Below the pieces are notes generated by a model, which was not told the DNA's origin, searched no databases, and was given only the letters and a program-made list of their open reading frames with translations. Source: Anaeramoeba flamelloides (Eukaryota; Metamonada; Anaeramoebidae). Taken from it: a stretch of 64,000 nt of DNA. The translations under genes were made by a program, and so were the position numbers. The stretch lies in the NCBI GenBank assembly GCA_027625915.1, contig JANTQA010000036.1:863501-927500 (forward strand), in the 5' to 3' direction. This document shows positions 12,054 to 22,929 of this stretch, piece after piece (within the stretch, counting starts at the first letter, position 1; every line of letters begins with the position of its first letter).

Positions 12054-13348
12054 TAACCATTTGAGAAGGATTTGAGCTTGAATCGAGTTATTATTGATTT
12101 CCAGTTTAGTGTCAGGTTTTTTCCTCTGGAATCTTGAAATTGGCTATTTTTACGCTAAATATTGAATTTCTATTTTTCACATATTATGAAGATTTAACCT
12201 TTTTATTTAGAGATTTCATGTGAATACTATGGGGTGGTTTTTTGTTAATCTCTTCTTTTCCCAGGGTCAATTTTTAGTTTAATTTTCTTTTCTTTTTTTT
12301 TTTTTTCAAAATTTAATAACTATATTAATAACAAATGCCCAACTCACAGAAATTATCGAAAATCAACTTATTTAAATATTTTCTTTATATTCACAATAAA
12401 AAAAAATTCTTCTTCAAAAGGTGTTCAAAGAATTCAAAAAATTACTATTGAAATAAAAGGTTTTCAACATTTTTATGATTTTATATGTATATAAAAACTG
12501 ACTTTTTCTATTGGTTTTTAAGAAAAATACAAAATAGTACACTAAATTAAGGAGGTGGTGCCCCTAGAATTTGAAATATAGAATATAAAATAAAAAATAA
12601 TAATTTTTTTTAATATGATTAAGATCTAATATCTAATGTTTAAATAATTATTTTAATCAAAAATAGAGTTTTTTATTGATTTATTTATACAGATCAAAAA
12701 GAAAAAATCTTAAAGTTATTTAAAATAGCGTTATAATTAAAAAATACTAATTTAAGAAATTTAAATTAGCATCTATTTTTTTATATTTTCATTTCATTCA
12801 TTAAAATCATCATCTTAACCATAATCTCTAATGGCCTTCCAAATACAATTACATTTAGAGAATAAATTGTTTTCCTAAAAGAAATTAAAATAAAAATAAA
12901 AAAATTATTTTTGTTCTTAATTTATCAATATTCACTATTATTCTTACTGACAATTAACAACCCCTTTTCTTCAATTTATCACAATATTGTCTTATAAATT
13001 TAAGTAAAAGATTTTTTTGTATTAAATTAAAAATGTTGTTCTTAACAATTGCTATCAATACTGTGTGACGAAAAAGAAATCAAAAGTTTGTGATTTGTAT
13101 TTGTTTCGATTCATCAATATTTCTTTCGTTTAAATTGTTATTTTAGCATAAAAAATATCAAAATATTTATTTAATACAGAGATCACCTAATTTAAATTTA
13201 AGACTATAAATTTAATTGTGAAAAAAATAAAAAGATGATAAAGTTAAAATTTTATATCTTTAGAATTCAAATAACGTTAGATATACACCATCTTTACCCC
13301 CCTCCCCTTAGAAAAAATTTTAAACACCCTTTTTATTTTTTTAAATTT

Positions 13349-13378
13349 TTTTTTTTTTTTTTTTTTTTTTGGGGGGGG
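13349..13378. repeat. Poly-T tract abutting a poly-G tract
   Basis: About twenty T residues run directly into about ten G residues, which is rare in this G-poor sequence. It could also be a sequencing or assembly weak point. Confidence 0.8.
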
Positions 13379-14710
13379 GCTTCAAGCCATACTGTTGCCT
13401 CTATCTTTTTATGAATAAAACAATTGAAACTACCTCGATAAAAAATTAGTGGTTTATTTTTCCTCTATTTGGAATTAATGTCTTATATTTATAAAGAAAG
13501 GGATGAGTTTGTGAGTTTCTTCTCTTTAAATTTCGGATCATTAAAGTATGTGAAGTTTTTTTTAACCTCAAAATGTTCTTCTGCAATTTTCAATTTTGAG
13601 TGTTTCTTCATTAGGTAACAATTCCTCTTATCTTGGAAATATTCCAAAACGAAAGCAATATTTAAGGGTGTGTGTTGTTATAGTTGTTGTTGGATGTGAG
13701 TTTTGGAGATTATTTTTATTGTCTCTCTTTGAAAATTTCATTTATTTGAGATTTTTTTATTTGCCAAAAATTACTTTGATTTTCAAAAAGCTTTTAATTT
13801 AAGAAATAAATTCAAAAATTGAAATAGAGTTCAATAAAATACTCAAAATGAATTCTACCTGAAACGAGATTGAATTAGTATATAATAAAAAAGAATTATT
13901 TCGGATATCTAAGAATACTTATTATTGGATGTTTTTTGAGATTGGTAACTTGGATTATTTTTACAATTAAACCCCTTTATTTAATATTTTGAAGAACTGA
14001 TATTCCTGTCATTTTTCTTCTTATAATTCTAGTAGTATTAGGAATAAATAAAACCAAATATAGAATTTTGTCAAAATTGTATCATTATTAAAGAATTGAC
14101 AAAAAAATCGAGGTCGATCAATTGAATTTTATTTAGGTTTTTTTTTTGGTATTTTTTTTTTATCAAATATTTTGATTTCAAAAATTAGGGTGTTTTTAGA
14201 AAAATAAAAAGTTATGAAAGTCAATGGTTGTATGAGTAAATTATGTATATTTATAATCTGATTCAGAATTGCATTGAATATTAAAAAAGAAATTAAAAGA
14301 AGTGGGTAAAACTTTTGGAATTAAGGAATAAGTAAAAAAAAAAAAAATGGGATTTTATAGTATAGGCATATCTAAATTTTTTTTAATGTAGATACTTTTT
14401 TTGAAAATATCTTAAAATACAGATAACAAGAGGAAATTTTTGGATGTAATTTAATTAAAAATTATATTTTATTTATATTCGTTTATTATTATTTTTGTAA
14501 TATTTTGTTTTATATGAATTTTGATAAGAATTAATTACCAAAAAAAAAAAAATCTTATAGCAAAGTTGATAATCATTATTGGTGTTGTTCTTTCTTCGTC
14601 TGGCTCTTGATCAGAGTTGTATTTGCAAAAGAGAAAAATAATAGAAATTTTTACCAAAATAAACATTTGTGTTCAAAATGGAAAACTGTTTTTGTAATTG
14701 AAAAACATCA

Positions 14711-15096
14711 TTTTTTTTTTTTTTTTTCTTTCCATTAAAGAGTGGGTACTAAAAGTCCACCTGTTTGCCCGAATCCCTAATTTGAATTAGAGATATTGTT
14801 GAACCAAGTGAGAGCTGGTCATTTCTCCCAAAAATCGGATCCGCTCCATAAATTGAGAGGGATTTTGTTCCAATTCCGTTCAGTTTTTATAATAGTCAAA
14901 AAGATTCAATTCGGTCAAACGATTTCCTCAAAGAATTAGTGGTTCTAAGAAGCATAAGCCCGATTTTTAATTAAAATTACACCGTGGTGGCTATTTGAGA
15001 AAATGGTAAACAATAAGAAATAATGGTTAAGGGAATAGAACCCCGGCCTTCAGATTGTACACTGGGTTGTGTTGCCACTTGCCCATACCGGTTCTC
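14711..15096 (-). mobile_element. tRNA-derived SINE with poly-A tail and target duplication
   Basis: On the minus strand the element starts with a 66-base tRNA-like head (15096-15031). This has an A-box-like GGGCAAGTGGC and a B-box-like GGTTCTATTCC preceded by GGCCGG. A unique body of about 300 bp follows, then a run of 17 A residues (14727-14711). The decamer AAAAACATCA lies on both sides (14701-14710 and 15097-15106), the expected target-site duplication of LINE-driven retroposition. The local base composition is markedly less AT-rich than its surroundings. The head does not fold into a standard tRNA, so a working tRNA gene is unlikely. Confidence 0.75.
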
Positions 15097-16020
15097 AAAA
15101 ACATCATTTTTTTTGTGTACTTATTGGATAAAAACAAAAAATATATTTTTTTCATTTACGATGAAATAAAATTTTGTAACAATGCTGTATGGTATTAATA
15201 AAATTAGTATTTTATTAATTGTTGAAAAAGAAGTTATTATAAAGTGAAATTGTGATTGAAATTTTTCAATAAAAAATTTAGTTTAAAAAAAACAGGTAAT
15301 AAAAAGATCAAAAAAAAAAAATAATAGAATTAGTAAAAAAAAAAACAAAAAAAAGATTATGGATTAAAAAATTGAGATTTTAGAAAAGAAATAATTTTTT
15401 GTTAATTTCTTAGATCTGATTAGTATGAAATGAAATTTAAAGAAAAATTCTAAAGAAATTTATGAAAGTTACCTTATTTTTTAAAATTATTATTCTATTG
15501 GCGCCGACAAAGAGAATTTTAATAAATCGAAAAAAAAAATAAAAATTAAAAAAGAGAATTTTAATAAATCAAAAAAAAAAATTAAAAATTAAAATAAAGA
15601 AATTATTTGTGGGTGTATATGCAAATTTGTATTAAAAAAAATTTTACATGTTTTTAGTAATGATTAAAATACACAAATGTTAGTATTTTTTCATAAAATT
15701 AACTTGCATTTTCAAAAAAATACTAACATTGTTGTGCCTTTTATCAAATAATTAAATTTAATTAAATGACAAATGGAGAATAATCACTAAAAGAAAAAAT
15801 CACAACAATTAAGATATATATATATATATATATATATATTATTTTATAAAGAAAAAAAGAAAAGAAATATAAGAAGATTTTTCGTTGGTGTTTTTTTTTT
15901 TTTTTTGTATTTTGTTGAATTAGTTGTTTTTCGACTAATAAATATTTAAAGTTATGTTGAAAAACCACAGAAATTGTGTTGGTTCAGATTGAATTTAGAA
16001 TTATTTGTTTAATGGATATT

Positions 16021-18698
16021 TCAATCAAGAATCTTATTCTCAACTTGGTTTGTAATCTCAACTTTTTGTGAATTGGTAATATTCATAAGGTTGGAATTCT
16101 TTAAATGAATGTTTTGATTTGAAATTGATGTTAAATTCTCAAATTCTGGGATTAAAACTGATGTTTTAGTTGTTGATGTTGTTTTGGTTGTGCTGTTGAC
16201 ATTATTGTTTTTGTTCTTCATTACACTGTTGCCACTACCACTGCCACTGCCACTGCCACTGTCACTGCTATTATTACTAATATTATCATTAATCGTGTTT
16301 TGCAACTTTGTTAAATTGCTCTTACTACTAACCGTCCTGTTGTTTTTCAAGCTTTTCAAATTGGGGTTCTTATTATTCCTTAAATTTTCTAAATTGTTTT
16401 TCTGAAATGACTTTTTTTGTTTTTTATTATTTAAATGATGAATGTTGTTTTTAGGAGAAGTCATGATTTCGTTTAAATCGAGAAAAGTTAAATCAATTGG
16501 ATCAATAATTGATTCATTACTCAGTTGATTACGAGCAATTCTTTTTTTATTATTAGTATCTGAGGAATTTATCTTGCTTTTGATATTCGATAGTTTTTTG
16601 AACTTATTATTCGAGGCTTTTGACGTGTTTGATCTTTTTGATCCTTTTTTTTCATTATTTAATTGCACTTTAGATAAACCATTTTCCATTTTGTCTTGAT
16701 GGAAATGCTTTTGATCGGATGTCGATAAATTATTTCCCACAAAAGTTTCTTTCACACTTTTGATTTGAAAATGTAAAGATACCCTCCCTTTGTTAGTATC
16801 TACTTTACGTATTACAGTTATTGACCGTGGTGATTGAAAAATATCCTTCTGTAAAAATTTTTCAACTATTCGTTCAAGAAATTTTGATAAAGAGGATTGA
16901 AATCCAGAATTGATTGATAATTTTTTGATTAATTTTTCTGCTTCCTTGGCTGGGTTGAAACTTTTGAGCTCAATTTGATGAACGGTTTCTTTGACTCTTT
17001 CTTGGAATTGAATAGTAACTTTAATAAATAAAATGGTGGATTGTGATGATTTTTGTAGATTTGTATTGTCCTGCTTTATTTGTTTATTTGTTGTTTTTTC
17101 CTTTTCTTGTTCATTTTCAGAGTTTGTTTCTGTTTCTGTTTCTGTTTCTGTCTCAGAGCCTGTTTCTGTTTCAGAGCCTGTTCCTGTTTCTGTTCCTGTT
17201 TCTGTTCCTGTTTCTGTTTCTGTTTCTGTTTCTGTTTCTGTTTCTGTTTCTGTTTCTGAATTTGTTTCATTGCCTGTTTTTGTTCCATAGCCAGTGCCAG
17301 AGCCTGATCCCGTTACAGTTTCCGTTGCTGTTTCTGAATCGGATCCAGAGCCTGTTATAGTCCCAGTTTCTGTAATTGTTGCAGTGTCTGATTCGTTTTC
17401 TGATGCCGTTGCTGTTGCTGTTGCGGTTTCTGTTTCAGAATAATTCTCAATTTTTGTAACATGATCTTTTAAAAATTTACCATTTAATAATTCTTTCACA
17501 CCTGGCCTTTGCTTGACAGGTAAAAGACAAGAAATAATGAATTTTTTAATTTTTTGATCCTTGATTTCATTTAATTCTTTTGGAGGGACACCCTAATATG
17601 ACAAAGAAAAATTTTTATTTTGAAAAAAAGTTTAGTTTTTCCAACAAAAGGAATTTTTTTACAATTTCTCGGTTTTTTGATCAAGAAAGAAAGAAACAGA
17701 AGCAAAGATTCAAAGAAAAACAAAGAAAAATAAAAATAAGAAAAAAAAAAAAAATATTTACAAGAGCAACTTTTTTAAAGATTTGTCCAGCGCTTTCACA
17801 TTCGCTGTAGGGATATTTCCCCGTAACCATTTCTAAAACACACATCCCAAAGGCGTACACATCTACTTTTTCATCATATTTTTCGTCATACATTTCAGGA
17901 GCCATAAATTGTGGTGTTCCTTTATATTTTTTTTATTATTTGTTTTTTGGTGTCATTGGAAAAGGTATTATTAAGGATTTTTGTCGTGTTGTTTGAAAAA
18001 CAAAAAAGTTTTTGGAAGAGTGAAATTTTGAAATTTGTCAATAAAAAATAAATAAAAAAAAAAAAATTTCAAAAAGAAAAAAAGTTAAGATTATGTGTTT
18101 CAAAAAGAATTTTTTTAATGTTGGAACCAAACATACCAATCATACTAGTAACAAAGTCTGTTTCCTTTATTGTCGACAGCCCCAAGTCACCAATTTTCAC
18201 ATTACCAGTTTTCCCGTCAACAAAGATATTGTCACATTTAATATCTCGATGGATAATGGGTGGATCATGGCTATGGAGATGATCGAGCCCTTCCAAGATT
18301 TGCACACACCATTTTTTAATTACAGTGGTGCCCAGTTTTCCAGCTTTGCTCACATACTCACGTAGGGTGCCTGATGTCATTAGTTCTGTAATAAAGACAA
18401 TTAAATTCTTTTCTTCATCAAACCAGCAACTCATCAAATCAATGATGCGATGGTTTTTAATTTCCATTAACAAGTTAATTTCACGCAGCAATTTGTCGCC
18501 GGTGTGGCCAACGAGTTTGCCAACTTTAATCTGGTTCCAAGCTACAACTTTCCCCTCTTCTGTGTCGTGTGAATAATAGACAGTTTTATAAGCGCCCTTC
18601 CCAAGCACCCTTGAATAGCGGTCATAGTTTTTGTGGTGCTCGACAGGCCTTGACTCATCAGAATTCTGTCTTGGTGAATTTACTAATGTTTTGCTCAT
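16021..18698 (-). CDS. WNK: WNK-type protein kinase, three exons
   Basis: Exons are 18698-18137, 17919-17762 and 17592-16021, giving 763 residues with GT-AG introns of 217 and 169 bp. The kinase domain covers about residues 28-270. The beta-3 lysine is absent (VVAWNQIK, Asn55), while Lys38 sits in the glycine-rich loop (GKGAYKTVY). This with-no-lysine arrangement defines WNK kinases. [10 protein letters not shown] (150-159), DLGL (171-174, the leucines of the chloride pocket in animal WNKs), the activation-loop serine (Ser185 in TSMIG) and [11 protein letters not shown] are present. A Thr-Glu/Ser-Gly repeat follows, then a PF2/OSR1-C-like module at about 424-487 ([14 protein letters not shown] to EKLIKKLSI), then a Ser/Asn/Lys-rich tail with GSGSGSGSG. 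Known family role: osmotic and chloride-sensing kinases that phosphorylate SPAK/OSR1-type kinases. Asn instead of Cys at the beta-3 site is notable. Confidence 0.92.
17127..17258 (-). repeat. Coding hexanucleotide repeat (Thr-Glu)n in WNK
   Basis: On the plus strand the unit is TGTTTC. On the coding strand it is ACAGAA, read as Thr-Glu dipeptides, with occasional Gly and Ser replacements. The period of six keeps the frame when units are gained or lost. The same DNA gives long artificial Phe-Leu and Val-Ser frames on the other strand. Confidence 0.9.
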
Positions 18699-21600
18699 AT
18701 AAAAATTGAGTTTTGTAATTAGAGACTGATTTGATCTTCAAAGAGTAAAAAATTAGAATTGGAAATAAAAGCTAATTTTGGTAAAATTTATTTGAAAAAA
18801 AAAAATTTGAAAAAGAGAAAGAACAATTTAAAAAAAATGTTTAATTCCTTTTTCACAAAGGGGGTTTTATGTAAATTTAATTATGTGGAAATCAAATTAT
18901 ATTTTTTGTGTGTTTATTGAATTCAATTATTTTGTAATTTTCAATAATTTATTGGCTTTGCTTTTGGAATTTGTAAGACTGTTTCTTCTTAAACTCATAA
19001 AGTTTTAAATTACCACTACTACAATAAGTCTGAGTATTAATTTTAAGGGAAAAAATTGTCATCAAATATGACTCTTACATAAAGTTTGTGATTTTCTTTC
19101 ATTCTTTGCTCTTTTAAAAGTGATGGATGATATTTTATTTAAGTTTGGAATCAAATTTTGCAACTGGTAATCTGGAAAGGAAAGAATTTAAATTATATTT
19201 GGTTAGAGTTTTAAGTCTTTGAATATTGTCCCATCATATTACCAAAAACTTATTTACTTTTTCCTTTTAGATATGTTTTCAAATTTATATTGATGGAAAA
19301 AAGTTCTTTAGTTTCACTTTGAAGTCAATTAATACATTTTTTTGTTGAAAAAAGGGAAAGAATTTTTACTTCCTTAGGCCAGTTTTTCTTTCTTTACAAA
19401 TTAAAACCTCAGAGATATAGGTAGTAATTTGATCTTGATTTATGTTATGGACAACTTATTTGTTTTACATAACAAGTAAATTAGAAAAACTAAATTATGG
19501 GTTTTGTGCCTTCAAGTCAATTGTGTATACTTTTCAGATATAAAATTGGACTAATAAATCCTATCATATTCCAGTTAAAGAGGGTCATTTATATGGTGGA
19601 CGGATTACATACGTTTAAAGAGTTTGAAGGGATTTTTGAAGAAAAAATTTATTTTGTTATTTCAAAATTTTTTCATATTTTTACTTTTTATTTTTTTCGA
19701 TTTTTTTTTTATAAAATAATTCTTTTTCAAATTTTTTTTTCTATTATTTCTATCGTCACCAAGTAAAAATGTATAATTCTAACATTTTGGAAACTGCGAA
19801 AATGATTGAATAGAAATAATATCTATTTCTATTGGAGTTTTTATTGACATACAATTGAAGATCAAAATGAACATTATTGTTTTTCTCAAAGTGGCACGAA
19901 GAAGATTGGTTATTTCAAGTGTTAATACAATGTATTTATTTTTTAGTTTTATTTAAAAACGGGTATCAACTATTCTTGAATGTGTATTATTTTACTTCTT
20001 TCTTAATTACTTTTCAAAGTTGTATAATAAAAAATAATTGTTTTTTTGAAAAAAATGTTTGAATCTTTGACGGTAACAAAGTTTATGGAGAAATATTATA
20101 AATAAAAAGAGTAAAAAAAATCAGATTGATTAAGAAACCCAAGAAAATGAAATATTTTCAATGAGATCAATTTTTTTTTTTTCCATTTTTTTTTTCTGAA
20201 AAAGAAAATTATTAAATTTCATGTTATTTCTGATATTATATAAAAAAAGTTTAATAGTTTATTACTATTTTCTTCATTATTATACAATACCAAGTCTTTT
20301 TTGCCAGGAATATTAATATAAAGATTGTTTTTCTTTTTTGAAATTATCTTTTAGTTAAGCCAAAAAAAAAAATAATAAGATTATTTTAATCTATTGAAAA
20401 ACAAAATTATTATTTGAAAAAGTACAGTTTTAAACAAGCATTTAAAAACTTTATTTAGTAGTTTTTTTTTTATTTTAATATAAAATTTGATTTTTTAAAA
20501 TAAACTCTTCTTGAAAGGTATTTGGAAATATGTTATTTTATCAGACAAATTCAAAATCATTTTTTTTTTTTAGAAAAATGATTTAAATAATTAAAAGTGT
20601 TCTTGTGAGCTAGACCATTAAAATTTATATAAAATATTTTTCGAAACTGAAAAATTAATTTTTAGTTTGTTTTCTTTGACATTAGAAACTGATAAATAAC
20701 TTTTTTAAAACTCCAAAGTATAAAAAAGAATTTTTTATCGATTTGAATCAAATTAATAATTATTTTTTATCATATTATCAAATTTTGAACAATTTAATCA
20801 TCTAGACCCGGTAAATTTTATTGACTAAGATTTGTATTGGAATATTCAAAATGAATAATAACCACAAAATAATTTTGATCTTTCAAAATCAAGAATATAT
20901 CAGATATAACAAAAAATCGGTTACACTATTATGAATAATTAACTTTATTGCTAATAAAAATAATAAGTTTACTTTTTTTGATTTTAACTTGGAAATATGC
21001 AAATACTGAAATTGAAAAAAATATTGGAATTAATAAATTGGTATAATATTACCAACTCATCCATTTCTCTATACCCAATATTGACCTTTAAAAAAAAAAA
21101 TTGATCTTAACAAGATTCCCTTTAAACTATATTTTCAGAATTGAAAAAAAGATAATAATCTGAAATTTTATCACATTAAGTGATTAATTTTTACACCAAA
21201 TTTATCTAAAATGAAAGTATGTTGATATTTGAATTAAATAATTTAATTACTTGATGATTAAAATGCCGCTAAGATATACATTCTTAAAATAAAACCTAAA
21301 AGTTGATTTGACCAATTACAAATTATTGTCATATCAGGAAAAAAATACTACAATTTAAAAAAAAATCACTTAGAGATACATTTAAAGGTTTAATCTCTTT
21401 ATCTTATCTTCAAAAAAAATGTAGATTATTTTTCTGAATTGCCTTAAAAATTAGATTACTGGCTAAAAAATTCATTTTTTTAAACAATTAAATAATTTAA
21501 CCAATAGCTTATTTATAAAATATTATTTCTCAACTCTTGGAAATATATTGATGCTAGAATTAGCTTTATCAAAACAAACCAAATTAACAAATATTTCGGT

Positions 21601-22929
21601 TTTTATGTTGATATTATTGAGTAAAATCTGAAAATGTAAAATTATAAAAAATAGCTACTTTTGGAATTTCTACATATGAATTATAACACATTGGAATATC
21701 ATTATTTGATTTTATTTTTTTAGATTTGATCAAGAAAAATAATAAAATAATTCCTAAATGACAATTTCTAATTGTAATATTTAGAAAATAAAAATTATAA
21801 TTTATTGTTCAATAATTTTTGGAAATATTTTCCCAACAATTTGATCAATCTGAGCACTGGTGGTATTTCTTTCAATCATAACACACTACAATTATAGACA
21901 ATTATATTATGAAGTTAACACCTTAAATGTCCGCCATGTTACTCAAACTGACCCCCTCCTTCATTTATTTAAAAAGTCAAAATAAACTATTTTTTCAACA
22001 ATTTTGACTTATTTAGATAATATTATTAACATCGTTTTATCATATTTTCTTATTTAGTTTTATTAAAAAATGATTTTTCGTATATCCCAATCAAAAAAAA
22101 AAATACATTTTTAAGATTGAACTTCTTTTTTCAAATCCATTTATTTTTTTTTTTTCTTTTGATTTATCTTCATTTTTTAATTCAAGCCAAGGTAAAAAAA
22201 AATATTCATTGGAAATATAACTCAACCCAAGAAAAATTATGTCTAGGTAATTCATTTTGAACTATAAGGTTTATTTATCTAAAAACCTCTTGTAGAACAT
22301 TTTTTTAAATCAAAATTTGATTCGGAAAAATATTTGATGTTAATATTATAAAGATGCGATTCACTTCTTTTTTCAATTTTCAATTTTATTTTTTTTCTAA
22401 TTTTGGATAGATAAGGAATTTATAGGTTTAGTATAGATTTAAAAGAGCAGTATTAACAAAGTTGGTAATTATTTTCTTTTGAATAGTAAAGAATATTTTT
22501 TTTTTTCAATTTATTACATTTGATGATTCACAATTTTTGGAATATTGTTTTTATCAAGGTAGCTGTTCTTTAAATTTTAAGAAAATTAACACTTTAAATA
22601 CACAATTTGGTAAAATAAATATAAAAACCTTTTGCTATCAACTCTGCTTAGGAAATCATAATACAAAAAAAAAAACAAGACAAATTATATTCCCGATCAA
22701 CCTATTATATAATAATTTAAAATGATAAAGTCTTTAAAAAAAAAAAAAAAAATTACTCTGAGTTTACTTTAATTGACAAAACATAAGCAATAATATTTTC
22801 TACAAATAACTCTAAATTAAAACAAAAACAAAAAAAGAAAATATAATTTATATATTTTTATTATTTTTTTTTTGATAATTCTTTATTAAGATTTATAATT
22901 ATTATATATATCTAAACTTTTCTTTCTCT
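18699..22929. other. 4.2-kb gap, no gene or repeat recognised
   Basis: The DNA is AT-rich with scattered homopolymers. Frames at 19497-19766 and 19877-20062 are Phe/Ile/Leu-rich and look like chance. The promoter of WNK should be just above 18698 and the 3' untranslated part of the PH-protein gene just below 22930. Confidence 0.5.

Larger units (their letters stand above)
9567..16020. other. Gene-poor interval with small mobile elements
   Basis: There is no host gene between the Rab start codon and the WNK stop codon. The interval holds a short palindromic element (10547-10735), a 490-bp TIR element (10811-11299), a partial repeat E (11463-11705), a TA microsatellite (12000-12052), a T/G homopolymer pair (13349-13378) and a SINE (14711-15096). 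The promoter of the Rab gene should lie just above 9566. Confidence 0.6.

Noticed and set aside
13596-13802. 68-codon plus-strand frame
   Set aside because: It is low in complexity, has no motif, no splice partner and no neighbour match.
15031-15096. A working tRNA gene
   Set aside because: The arms do not pair as a standard cloverleaf, and the sequence continues into a body with poly-A and target duplications, so it is a SINE head.
17033-17360. Two plus-strand frames rich in Phe-Leu and Val-Ser opposite the WNK gene
   Set aside because: They are the complement of the TE-coding hexamer repeat and have no other content.
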